64,000 nucleotides of DNA from Cephalopachus bancanus (lineage: Eukaryota; Chordata; Mammalia; Primates; Tarsiidae). The DNA lies in the NCBI GenBank assembly GCA_027257055.1, contig JAPVLO010000161.1, positions 3,984,501 through 4,048,500 of the forward strand. The letters are read 5' to 3'. Made by a program: the position numbers and the translations under genes. Shown here in pieces: positions 1 through 9,970 of this stretch; positions within the stretch are counted from its first letter, which is position 1; the number at the start of each line of letters is the position of its first letter. The notes under the pieces were generated by a model, which was given only the letters and a program-made list of their open reading frames with translations, ran no database searches and was not told the DNA's origin.

Positions 1-2171
1 ATCCAGTCTCTCTAGCTGGCCGGGTCCCCACAGGGCCCAGCTGTGTCCAGAAAAGAAGGGAATTCCTTTTTCTCAGTGCTCCCATCCGGGCTTCCTGTCT
101 GTGTAGATCAATGGGCCATTCTCAGCTCTCACTTTCTTTAAGCCATTTGACCTTTCTGACACTGGAGGTTGAGTAGTTGTTTGAGGACAAGAACTGTGTT
201 CTTCTCACCCTCACGTGCTCTCTATAAATATTTGTAAAATGAATGCACATATCCTTCTTTTAGAAACTTTGCCAAATTCTCTATGATTATGCTCCTAGAA
301 CACTCTCTCCACCCAGTCTTACCCTCTAACCCTGCTTCCTACTTCCTTAAACGCACATGCTCTGTCCTAAATGGTCTTCATTCCATCTCCTGGTACTAGT
401 GCCCTTTGTCTCATCATTGCTCAGGGCTCTGTCCCTGACGCCTCTGCCTGGTCTTCTTACCTCCAGACCATTGTCTTGGCTCATCTGCATTCCCCTGAAT
501 GCCTACTGGTGCTTTATCCTGTCCCCAGAGAAACTCGTAAACTTGCTCTTCCTCCTCTCTTATTTTTTCTCTTTTTTAGTCAGTGACATCTTCCCAGTCC
601 TCCAGACCAAATCTTTGATGCTTATGACACTATCACCTAAATAGAGCCAATTCTGGGCTTGCGTATTTTTCACTGTGCATGCGCACTCTGGAATAGTGAG
701 AGTACACGTCCAAACCTTCTGCTTAACTTAAGCAGCTTTTGCATGAACACTCCCAGCCAAAATGACTCTCCCTCTGTGACTTCTTACAGCACTTGGCCTC
801 GTGGCCATTAGCTCCACTTACCTTGTCGCACTGAATATGGCCATTTTGGAACATACATCTCATCTCCTTAATTAGATCACAGCATCTTGAGGGAGCACTT
901 GTGTCTGAATTGTCTCTGAGTCCAAGTAAGGGCACAACCCACTGAGGGACTGGGAAGAGGAGCTTGCTCAGTGTCACTCGTTCTTAAGCCCTGCTAGTTG
1001 CATGGTGGCATCTCCCTCTGTGTTCCCAGCAAAGCCCAAATGGTGTCGCTTCAACTGTATTTGAAACAACACATCCTTGAATTTGTAAGAGTGAGAATGG
1101 CGTCTACCCCTGCACAGTAGGCCCCAGACTTTAAAATAATATTTTAAGACTAGTGAGAAAGACAAGCTCTTGTTCATGGGAAGTTATAAAATTGATCCAC
1201 ATTAGTAACGGTGATAAACCAATTAGCATTAGGTTTAACATTTATTGACTGCATTTTTGAGGGCTTTATATATAGCTTCTCGTTTCTTCTCGACAGCCAT
1301 AAAGCTAGTGCCAAATGATTAGGCATTATTCTTTTATCTCTTTATACTTTTCAAAGTTCTTCAGTAGCCGTATCTCAGTAGCCTTGAGGTGGGAAGGGCA
1401 GTGGTAGTGAACTACGCTTTCTTTTTTCTGACCTCATAAAACCCTGTCCACATCTCCTGTGAAGTCTCACAACCGTTTAACAAATGAGAAAATTACTTCA
1501 TGCTTAGACATGGTGACTGATGTGGCCAGGAGCTGACACTCAATTCCTGGGCAAAACCACCTCTAGAACCTGCATTGCGTGGCGACTAAGAGCTAAGAGT
1601 ACCTGCAGGTCGCCTGGCATGGTGTTCAAAACTCAGGGTTTAGAGTGTTCTCTCTAAATTTATGGAGATTCCTGGCATCACAGACCAACTCTAGGGAGTG
1701 GGCAGCACTTCTCCTCATGGCATTCGGCTGGCTCTCTGCCCATTCCATGGTCTGTTGCCTTCAGTGGCATGTCCTGACCCCTGCCCACCCACCCAGTGCT
1801 TGTGGCGAGTAAATGAGATACCCAGGAGGAGGCATGGTCTGCCCAACTTTCTTTTGCTAGCGTTTTTGCTCCAAGAAACTTACTTAACCAACAGAAGAAC
1901 CCAGCCAACATTAAGCCAGTAGATGGTTTCTAGAAGTTGAAAACTCTCTGGGCCACTCCAGTCCCCATCGCTTCATTACCCTTCTCTCCTAGTGAGTAAA
2001 GAAGCAGAGGGTCTCCACAGCCTGGCTTCTCAATTGCACCCCCCCCCACCAACTCTGGGATGATGGTAAAGATAATAACAATATGGGCCAAAACGCCAAG
2101 CACAGGCAACTTTTATTGAGGGTGCACTATGTGTCAAGCATTTGCTATGAACTCCATATGCATTTTGAGCT

Positions 2172-2626
2172 CAGTGGTTCTTTTTTTTTTGAGTTGGAGT
2201 CTCACCCTGTCATCCAGGCTGGAGTGCAGTGGCTGCTCCCGGCCACCACAGCCTCGACCTGCTGGGCTCCAGCCATCCTTCCGCCTCAGCCTTCCAAGTA
2301 GCTGGAATTACAGGCGCGCGCTACCACGCCCAGCTAATTTTTTGATTTATTGTAGAGTTGAGGTCTTGCCAAGTTGCCCAGGCAGGTCTCGAACCTGCGG
2401 GCTCAAGCAATCCACTCACCTCAGCCTCCCAAAGTGCAGGATTACAGTGGTTCTTAAAGTGTAGTTCCCCCTACCAGAGCATTGGCACCCCCTAGGCCTT
2501 GTTAGAAATGCAAATACTCAGGCCCCACCCTAGACCCACGAAAGTGGAATTATGGGGTAGGGACCTGGCAATCTGTTTTGACCCCTGCAGGTGATGCTGC
2601 TATGCTTTCAAGTTTGAGAACAACAG
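2172..2626 (+). mobile_element. MER5A-like hAT-Charlie DNA transposon, split by an Alu
   Basis: The right part (2445-2626) carries the family's CAGTGGTTCTTAAAGTGTAG start, TTGTTAGAAATGCAAAT middle and TTTGAGAACAACAG end, an imperfect terminal inverted repeat. Its first bases are duplicated at 2172-2182 on the far side of the Alu, because the Alu landed in the terminal repeat. Confidence 0.85.
2183..2444 (-). mobile_element. Lineage-specific Alu, antisense, 5'-truncated
   Basis: The element starts with its reversed A tail (T run), then GAGTTGGAGTCTCAC. It has both arms with the CAATAAATC-type linker reversed (GATTTATTGTAG) and stops at GGATTACA, so the last ~20 bp of the left arm are missing. 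An 11-bp target-site duplication, CAGTGGTTCTT, lies at 2172-2182 and 2445-2455. Confidence 0.95.
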
Positions 2627-2764
2627 CTCTGGCTTACAGGCCTATTGCTACCACATTGGGCAAAGCTTCTTCAGGTTCCTGGCTTCTCTGAAATCTCAAT
2701 TCTGGTTCCTCAAGCCTATGTTGGGGGAAGAAGAGGAAGTAAAATAATGACTAGTACCAGCTAC

Positions 2765-2985
2765 TCAAGGTTGAACATTTGTGCTATGCCAGGGATAGTT
2801 CTGAGCATTCTTTATCTGTTAACTCATTTAATCCTCACGATCCTTATGAGACCAATACTATTATCATCATAACCTTTCTATAAAGAGAAAGTGAGGCACA
2901 CATTGATTGGCTAACTTGCTCAGGGTTGCTTAGCTAGTAAGTGGTGCCACTAGGGTCTGAACCCAAGGTAGAGTAAGTCCAGTCT
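2765..2985 (-). repeat. MIR, antisense
   Basis: The stretch has the reversed MIR core: TTAACTCATTTAATCCTCAC, then a pattern of CTATTATC, GTGAGGCACA, CTTGCTCAGGGTTGCTTAGCTAGTAAGTGG and a tail ending GGTCTGAACCCAAGG. It is an old tRNA-derived SINE. Confidence 0.8.
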
Positions 2986-3095
2986 CAATCTGACCACCTG
3001 CTGGACCTTGTGGGAATTAGGGAGTCTGCTCCCTCTCATCCCAGGTTCCATTTTTTTCCACCTTGAGGATGATGACATTTTACCACCAATCTCCC

Positions 3096-3486
3096 TGTAT
3101 TAGTCTGCTTAAGCTGCTGTAACAAAATACACAGTCTGAGGGACCCAAACAACAGAACTGAATTTTCTTGCAGTTCTGGAGTTCAGGAACAAGGTGTGAC
3201 AGGCTCGGTTTTCTCTGAGATCTTTCCTTGGCTTGCAGATGGTCACCCTCTTGCTGCCTCTTCACATGGCCATCCCTTTCTGCACACATGATGTCTCTTT
3301 GTGCGTCCAGATTCCCCCTTTTTTTAAGGACACCAGCCCCTTTGGATTAGTGTCCGTTTTTACAACCTCTCTTTAGCTCAGTCATTTCTTTAAAGGGCTT
3401 ATTGCCAAACATAGTCACATTCTGGAGTACTAGGGGTTCAGGCTTCAACAGATGAGTTTTGGGGGGACACAGTTCAGCCCATAACA
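3096..3486 (-). mobile_element. MaLR-type solo LTR (MLT1-like), antisense
   Basis: It begins TGTATTAGTCTGC and ends CAGCCCATAACA, the reversed ends of a TG...CA LTR. Typical internal markers are AACAACAGAA, CAGTTCTGGAG, TCTTCACATGGC and AAGGACACCAG. The flanks CTCCC and CTCCT resemble a 5-bp target duplication. There are no internal retroviral genes. Confidence 0.8.
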
Positions 3487-4674
3487 CTCCTATTTTCCCT
3501 TCAGCTGTGCCTTTGGCCAACAGTAACTATTTCATGTCTTTGTACCCTGGAGTACCCTCTTATCTCCATCCAATGAAACATTCTTTTTTCTGGATTTCTT
3601 CTGGGGTCATATGACTGCATCCAGGGACAAGGTGATCAGGCTCTGTATATGCTACAAATGTATGGCTTTAATTTGGCAAGAGCTGCTGTGTGTACCTAGG
3701 AGGTGAGGGATCTGCACAATATCTAGCCTTTTTAACTTTTTCTACAGAGGAGTCAGACATAACAATGTTTCTTAAAGTATTGTTTGTGGACCTGTTTGTC
3801 TCAGAGTCACCTGGGCTGCCCCTGGACATAAGAGTGACCTATAAAAGGAGAATGTCCAAGGGTGTATCCTTGGAGTGTACATATCTAAGACTGTCCTTTG
3901 TGTAAGTCACTACCCCGTCCTCCCTGCATCTGGTGATTCTTATGCACACAGAGGTATTGGCCTTTATGTCTGTGAGTTAGATACGATTGGGTTGTGTTTC
4001 AGCTATTCTATTACCAGGTGTGTGGCCCTTGGAACAGGTCAGCTTCCCTGAGATTATGTCTTAATTTGCGATGGAATGAATCTAGATAATTAATGGAATT
4101 AATCTAGTTGCCTCCCAGGGTTGCTATAAGGATGAAATTAGAGCATAGAAATAAAGCACTTTCCCACCTGCTTGTTGTGGAAGGGAGGATATTCAATCCC
4201 TAGTAGCATTGGTCCTGCCACCAAAGTAGCATTTTTACTACTGAGCAAAGGCTTCTTTTGCATCCCAAGGCACATTCTGTAAACCCTAGTCTATGTGCAG
4301 ATAGAAAAGTCCACACAGAAGTTGATTAACAGGACCCACGGGGTGAGGAGAGAACAGAGATCTGGGCCAAGTTAGGAGGAAGGGCCACAAAGAAAAGGAA
4401 TCTCAAAGGACATCTGCTGACTCACAGCAGTTGGGCTATAAAATCCAGACCTGGTTCCTATCCAGCTAGGTTTATGGTGTGCTGTCAAAAATAGCTGTCC
4501 TGGGTGAGTGTGTCAGAGCTGTTTTCTGACTCCCAGACTTGACAAGGTTTCCTTGTCTGCTAGAATTACTAACACGCAAATTTGTTTGCAATTTCTGAAC
4601 TCCCTGAAGATCTGTGGACACGATGGTGGGTTGGATGCAAATTTGAAATGACATGTTGATGGATCTTCTTGCGT

Positions 4675-4690
4675 TTTATCATTTGTAGAG
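4675..4690 (+). promoter_or_regulatory. Splice acceptor with overlapping AG pair
   Basis: The intron ends TTTATCATTTGTAG, followed at once by a second AG (TAGAG). Using 4689 as the first exon base gives a frame that joins cleanly to a split codon. Using the second AG would drop two bases and shift the frame, so the first AG is chosen. Confidence 0.7.
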
Positions 4691-4863
4691 GAGCTGAAGG
4701 CCCCCCTGGAGGAGTACGTCCACAAACGCTACCCTGGGCTGGTGAAGGTGGTGCGCAATCAGAAGAGAGAAGGCCTGATCCGGGCACGCATTGAGGGCTG
4801 GAAGGTGGCCACTGGCCAGGTCACTGGTTTCTTCGATGCCCATGTGGAATTCACCGCGGGCTG
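4689..4863 (+). CDS. GALNT17: Internal coding exon of a polypeptide GalNAc-transferase, best match GALNT17
   Basis: This exon encodes part of the GT-A catalytic domain of a Golgi type II membrane enzyme of the family that starts mucin-type O-glycosylation by moving GalNAc from UDP-GalNAc to Ser/Thr. The reading is AG + 57 codons + TG (175 nt). It begins [10 protein letters not shown], passes through [11 protein letters not shown] and ends [12 protein letters not shown]. The D-A-H triplet is the family's DxH metal-binding motif. The V after it, where classical members have C (DSHCE), is typical of the GALNT8/9/17/18 group, whose activity in vitro is weak or hard to show. The acceptor is TTTGTAG before 4689 and the donor is GTAGGT from 4864. 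W is split across the junction and is completed by the G at 9773, which proves phase. GALNT9 is the main alternative; the next exon favours GALNT17. Length is not a multiple of 3, so skipping would shift the frame. Confidence 0.95.
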
Positions 4864-5924
4864 GTAGGTCATATGCTGAAACTTAGGGACACTTGGGAGA
4901 CCTGCACTGTGGTTGTGAAGGGCTGTGACTTGAGAGGTGGGACATGACGAAGGACTAGTTGAAAAAGAAGTTGAGACCGTTGTCTGGAATAAAACGGGAA
5001 GAAATTTGTCTGCCATCTATTTAGTTCACCATCATTGTCATTATCGTTACACTCATCATCAAAATTCTGATGAAAATGTGCTAATTAGACTGAACTCGGG
5101 AGAATCCTTGCAAAGGCATCAGACAGTTGTATTTTTATTCTCTTTTCCCATGTTGCTGTTCTCTTTTCTGGGGAAGAGGGTTGACTGTTAATGTGGGAGA
5201 AGAATTTTATTTATAATTCTACTACTCACGCTAAGCCTCCTGGAATTTGTGGGATTATCTTTAACATCATTTGGGGGGAGAGGGAGCTTATTTTCTGCAG
5301 ATGTGGCCCTGATGTTTTTCCAAGTGAAAAGAACAGTGTAAAAGAAATTGGTGAGCATACAGGGAGCAGGAGACTTCGGATGCATAAAGAGTGGAGCATC
5401 AGAAATGCCCCAATCATTCAATGAGCATGTTAACACCGGAATAGGACTTTACAGTTTAATAGCATAATCAGATGATTATTGCTAACTGTCCAATGATAAA
5501 TCAAGTCAGAGGTAAAAACAACCTGTGCCCTGGGTCACTTAATTAGTAAGAAACAGAATCTTGTACTTCACAAATAATGTTTATCTGCACTTAGTGATAC
5601 CATCTTGAATAAGTGTTGTTCACAGAACCAGATTTGAAGAACCAATAGCTCATCACTAATTAGGCATTAAAATGTCAATTCTTCTTCATTTGCAGCCACC
5701 TTTAGAATCCTATTAATGACTGGATCAAAGGAGAATGGCTAGGCACATGACCACACGAAATCCTGGGACCACTGATAATACCTGCCCTTTCAAATGCATG
5801 CTGGGATCTGTTGCCATCTCAGATGTGGTTTCTCTTCTGTTTTTCTTTTGCTGGCATCCAACCCTGGTGACTCCCAGCTGCAAGTTCTCTGTCCCCACTG
5901 CTCCTCTGAGCTTAAGAGTTGTTT

Positions 5925-6413
5925 ATCTTTCTCAGAGTGTGGTGCCCAGACCAGAAGCATGTGGGAACTTGTTAGAAATGCAAATTCTTGCCGGCTCCGT
6001 GGCTCAGCCTGTAATCCCGGGCCTTTGGGAGGCTGAGGTGAGCGGATTGCCTGAGCCCGTGGGTTCGTGACCTGCCTGGGCAACTTGACGAGACCTCATC
6101 TCTACAATAAATCAAAAATTAGCCGGGCGTGGTAGCGCGCGCCTGTAGTTCCAGCTACTTGGAAGGCTGAGGCGGAAGGATCACTGGAGTCCAGCAGGTC
6201 AAGGCTGCAGTGGCCGGGAGCAGCCACTACTCTCCAGTATGGGCGACAGAGTGAGACTCCAACTCAAAAAAAAAAAAAAAAAAAAGAAAGAAATGCAAAT
6301 TCTCAAGCTCTACCCAGACCTAAAGAATCTGAAGCTCTAGGGGTAGGGTCCAGTGATCAGTTTTAACCAATCCTCCAGGTGACCCTGAGGCATGCTCCAA
6401 TTTGAGAATCGTA
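5925..6413 (+). mobile_element. MER5A-like hAT-Charlie element, split by an Alu
   Basis: The left part reads TTTCTCAGAGTGTGGTGCCC...GGGAACTTGTTAGAAATGC. The right part resumes CAAATTCTCAAGCTCTACCC and ends CCAATTTGAGAATC. It is the second Alu-split MER5A-like element in the window. Confidence 0.85.
5989..6288 (+). mobile_element. Lineage-specific Alu, sense, full length
   Basis: It starts GCCGGCTCCGTGGCTC and has the left-arm B-box GGTTCGTGACC, the ACAATAAATCAAAAATTAGCC linker and the right arm ending GACTCCAACTC plus an A tail. The 15-bp target duplication AGAAATGCAAATTCT at 5974-5988 and 6289-6303 is perfect, so the insertion is fairly young. Confidence 0.96.
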
Positions 6414-7689
6414 AAGCTAGAAGCCTTGTGAACAGATACACTCAAATGCTCCATGGCGACCACAACCTTGATGCACCTGTCTTTCCCGCTATATCATTGC
6501 CTCCTCATTTCTTTCCTATCCAAACTGGTGGTCACATCCATGTCCCTTTCACTTGATTCTTCTCTTATCATCACCTCACTCTTCCAGTCAACCTCCAGCA
6601 CTAGCCAGTTTTACTTGCTGTTTCTCCCATCTCCCTCTTCCTCTGTCTTTACAGCCACACTCCTGCCTTGGTCCTTCATGATCGTTCATCTAAACAAATG
6701 CAGTGGCTACCAGAATTCATTCTTTTTGATGGATATTTACTGGATGCCCACCATGTCCCTATGTTATTCTAGGCCTGGTGCTAAGGGAATTCTCAGGAGT
6801 TTCGGTGGTCACACTGGAACAGTCCTGCACAAATCGGGACAGTTGGTCACTCAGCCAGGGCTCAAAATCTGGCAAGATTTGGTAGCTTCCTTCAATTCTG
6901 TAGTCTAATTCTAGTCCTTCTAGACTAATCTACCTATTGTCTAATTCTAATTGATCTCCATGACTTCGGTCTTTGCCTTTCAGACTCATTTTCCACACTT
7001 CTGCCAGGGTGGCATACCATCCTCTCTGAATTAAAACCCTTTTGCAATTCTTCAGTACAGGGCAGACGGTGTGTTTAAACTTTTACTAGATTTTCCTGTG
7101 GTAATAATCTTTATTCTCCATGACTATGACAATAAGTCTTTCTCTCTTGTCCACGTGACATATCAGCTTCTGTTGTCTGTCTGTGGCTCCTGCTTGATTC
7201 CTCCTCCGTGTTCTGGGACCCAAGGGATCCTCCTGTCTAGGACAGGCCATCTTTGTGTCTGGGGGTAAAGAACAATGGCTGGATCTCACAAGGTCCATCA
7301 AAGTTTCTGTTCAGATGTGACGCTATCACTTCTGCTCACGTTTGTTGGCAAACCGATTCCGAGGTCCAAGCCAAATGTTAATTGGAGGTCGAGGGGAGGA
7401 ATATAATCCAACAGGGAAACATTGCAGGCTGTGTGATAATAGGCAGGACTTCCCCAGGGAGGGAAGCAAATAATTGGGAACCATCATACATTGCCTCATA
7501 GACAGTAGAATCAAACTTCTCAGGTGCAGAAGCATTCTTGGAACCAAAAGTCTTCTGTCCCCATGCTCAGTGATGGGTTGCACTGAGGGCTTTTATATGC
7601 ATGGCCCCAGACCTGTATGACAGGGCAGCATGGCCCGTCAAGGAGAGAGTGGAGCTTTGGGGTTAGACCTGAAACCAGACTCTCTAGGT

Positions 7690-7756
7690 GATTGGGCCAC
7701 TGCACTCCAACCTGGCCAACAGAATGAGACCTTTCATCTAAAAAAAAAAAAAAAAG
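7690..7756 (+). mobile_element. Alu right-arm fragment, sense
   Basis: Only the last part of an Alu remains: GCCACTGCACTCCAACCTGG, AACAGAATGAGACC and an A tract. The 5' part is missing. Confidence 0.75.
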
Positions 7757-7782
7757 GAAAAGAAAGAAGAATCTGACCTCTC

Positions 7783-7935
7783 CGGGGCTCAGCTTCCTCA
7801 TTTGGAAAGTGGTGATCATAGTATCTACCTCATAGGATTGTCATGGAGCTTGCATTAGTCAGCACATAGAAAATGTTTAAAATGGTGCTTAGCATGTAGT
7901 AAGTGCTTGGTTATCATCGGCTATCATAATGGTTG
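7783..7935 (+). repeat. MIR, sense
   Basis: It reads CTCAGCTTCCTCATTTGG, then TATCTACCTCATAGGATTGT and ends TTAGCATGTAGTAAGTGC, the order of the MIR 3' half. Confidence 0.75.
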
Positions 7936-7946
7936 TACAAAGATTT

Positions 7947-8083
7947 TTATTTAATTTTTTTATTTTGAAGACATGGGATACAATTCAGGATCAGGTATAC
8001 AAATATTCATTATGCAGGTACCCTTGTGGATGAGGTGTCCTCCCACCTCCCCGACAGTTTCCCACTACTGCCAGTCCTATGTT
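7947..8083 (-). mobile_element. Short L1-like 3' tail, antisense (copy 1)
   Basis: It starts on the + strand with a T-rich end and AATAAA reversed, then GGGATACAATTCAGGATCAGG and ends CACTACTGCCAGTCCTATG. The 9-bp duplication CAAAGATTT at 7938-7946 and 8084-8092 shows retroposition. The same sequence recurs at 56208-56346. The form fits the 3' end of a lineage-specific L1, though I cannot name the subfamily. Confidence 0.7.
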
Positions 8084-8589
8084 CAAAGATTTACAAAAGC
8101 AGCATACATTCAGTGTGACTCAAATGAGGTGGAGGAAATGGTCTAAGAGTTGAGAGAAAATAAAGCCTTCCTACTGGGGGAAATTAGGGATGTCTTCTCG
8201 GAAGAGGTGACATTTGATCTAAGCTCCCTTAGATGTTTAGGCATTCTACCAATGGCGTAGGGCATAGAGGAGAGTAGCATGAGTGAAGACTTGGCTGGGG
8301 TGAAGCTCTGAAGCACGTCTGGAAGCTTTGAAAATCAGTCCCATTTGGCTTCGGCATATACGGTGTGTGCAAAAGTATTGGAGTCAGGTAATGGCCCAGG
8401 GTATATTTTATTGCTCGTTTTAAATAGAAAGATGAGATGAGCCAACAGGTAATTCAATAGCTGCAAATGAAAAGAGATGGGTTGTCGAACCGTGCATTCT
8501 CATTCTTCTTCCAAATAATGCAGAGGAATGGGATTTTCACTTGACTCTTTTCCAAAGTCTGTGCTCTGTTCTAAGCTGGGAGATTAATG

Positions 8590-8895
8590 TCTTGGCTTAT
8601 AAGAGCCATCTTTTCCTTTTCAAATATGGGAAACGATCCCTGGCTGCATCTGTCTCGGAGACACTCAGTGGCGGAGGTGTCTGACCATCTGCTTCCTCCT
8701 GAGCCAGCCAGATCTTGAACCTGAGGTCAGATCCCTGACCAATGCCTGCCGCAGCCCCCCGCGTAAGGAAGAAGGCGAGCTGGGAGGCAGGATGCTGTCC
8801 GTCTTTGCATTTAATGAGTTCCCGGCCTTCTATTACTAACCAATTCAATTAGATCTCTTTTAGGAAATCAATTAAATAATCAATTAAAATAACTG
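8590..8895. promoter_or_regulatory. Candidate conserved intronic element with homeodomain-type sites
   Basis: This repeat-free stretch ends in an AT-rich block (8838-8892) with repeated ATTA/TAAT cores: CAATTCAATTAG, ATCAATTAAATAATCAATTA. Such clusters are common in developmental enhancers. Conservation cannot be tested from one sequence, so the call is tentative. Confidence 0.3.
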
Positions 8896-9093
8896 AAGTA
8901 GTCACACACACAAAGAAGCTAGTGAAACGCTTATTAAAACCAGGCCATCCAGGGCAGAAGTGACCTATTTTGGGAAAAGGAATTCAGTACCAGCAGGAAA
9001 AACAAGAGGTGGCACTCAGTACTCTGGGGTGGGGGTAGGGTGCAGGGATGGGGAACCTAGGACACTGTTTAAAACTGTGGTGTAATACAAATT

Positions 9094-9394
9094 TTTTTTT
9101 TTTTTTTTTTTTTTTTTGCGTCGGAGTCTCACTCTGGCGCCCAGACTGGAGTACAGTGGCTGCTCCCAGCCACCGCAGCCTCGACCAGCTGGGCTCCGGC
9201 GATCCTTCCACCTCAGCCTTCCAAGTAGTTGGAATTACAAGCGCACACTACCACACCCGGCTAATTTTTTGATTTATTGTAGAGATGAGGTCTCGCCAAG
9301 TTGCCCAGGCGGGTCTCGAACCCGCAGGCTCAGGCAATCCACTCACCTCAGCCTCCCAAGGCTGGGGATTACAGGCTGAGCCACCGAGTTCGGC
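9094..9394 (-). mobile_element. Lineage-specific Alu, antisense, full length
   Basis: A T run of about 25 bases is followed by GTCGGAGTCTCACTCTGG and the element ends GCTGAGCCACCGAGTTCGGC. The 13-bp duplication TGTAATACAAATT is at 9081-9093 and 9395-9407. It lies 378 bp upstream of the second exon. Confidence 0.96.
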
Positions 9395-9772
9395 TGTAAT
9401 ACAAATTATACAGAGCAAGTGCACTGTCGATATAAAAGAGAAACTTGGCACTTTCTCAGTGAGGGCCCCCACGTTCTGAGTTCTCACTCCAGGCTTCTCG
9501 TGCCAGAGCAGGCATCACTGTAGTGATTCCAACAAGGGTGAAAGCCTGAGCTGTTTCACACATGAACAGCCCACACATGAAACCGCATGATCCAACTTGG
9601 GGAGGTCGCTGGGCTTCAAGGAACCTCAGCTTCCATCTGACTTCCAGCTTGTCCAGAGCCCAGCCTTTTAATGAATTTGCTCTTGTTCATTCTCTATGGG
9701 CTTGGGGTGTGAGCTAGTCTTGGGAGGTGTGCCTCAGGAGGGAGGTTTCATTTCTACTTCTCTGTGTTTCAG

Positions 9773-9970
9773 GGCTGAGCCGGTTCTATCCCGCATCCAG
9801 GAAAACCGGAAGCGTGTGATCCTCCCCTCCATTGACAACATCAAGCAAGACAACTTTGAGGTGCAGCGGTATGAGAACTCGGCCCACGGATACAGCTGGG
9901 AGCTCTGGTGCATGTACATCAGCCCCCCGAAAGACTGGTGGGACGCCGGAGACCCTTCTCTTCCCATCAG
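9773..9970 (+). CDS. GALNT17: Next coding exon of the same GalNAc-transferase, GALNT17
   Basis: The exon reads G + 65 codons + AG (198 nt). It starts A-E-P-V-L-S-R-I-Q-E-N-R-K-R-V, continues L-P-S-I-D-N-I-K-Q-D-N-F-E-V-Q-R-Y, then H-G-Y-S-W-E-L-W-C-M-Y and ends near W-W-D-A-G-D-P-S-L-P-I-R. It forms the part of the GT-A domain between the DxH motif and the Gal/GalNAc-T motif (WGGEN-type), which must lie in a later exon beyond this window. The D-N-F-E-V-Q-R-Y and K-D-W-W-D-A-G-D runs fit GALNT17 rather than GALNT9, GALNT18 or GALNT8 as I remember them. The acceptor is TGTTTCAG ending at 9772; the donor is GTCTGT from 9971, with an uncommon C at +3. Entry and exit phases are equal, so skipping removes 66 residues in frame. 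The ATG in W-C-M-Y is internal, not a start. Known biology: brain-enriched, located by the Williams-Beuren region in human. Confidence 0.96.

Larger units (their letters stand above)
1..4688 (+). other. GALNT17: Intron upstream of the first exon (partial)
   Basis: No coding segment of the preceding GalNAc-transferase exon was found here. The stretch holds a weak L2 tail near 160-245, L2-like CT-rich sequence at about 300-650, an Alu in a MER5-type transposon (2172-2626), an antisense MIR (2765-2985) and an antisense MaLR LTR (3096-3486). I recognise nothing in 650-2080, apart from weak MIR-like sequence near 1230-1530 and 2100-2170. In 3490-4674 there is only a weak MER5-like patch around 3765-3850. 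Confidence 0.75.
4864..9772 (+). other. GALNT17: Intron between the two exons (4,909 bp, complete)
   Basis: It has a GTAGGT donor and a TTTCAG acceptor. It contains an Alu inside a MER5-type element (5925-6413), an Alu right-arm scrap, a MIR, a short L1 3' tail (7947-8083), an ATTA-rich segment near 8830-8895 and an antisense Alu (9094-9394). Bases 4870-5920 and 6420-7680 show no recognisable gene or repeat; the first is AT-rich and the second is CT-rich in 6450-6700. Confidence 0.85.

Noticed and set aside
9116..9379. Open frames in Alus beginning with residues such as [12 protein letters not shown]
   Set aside because: The same peptide recurs from many antisense Alus in the window. It is the usual chance translation of an Alu, not a gene.
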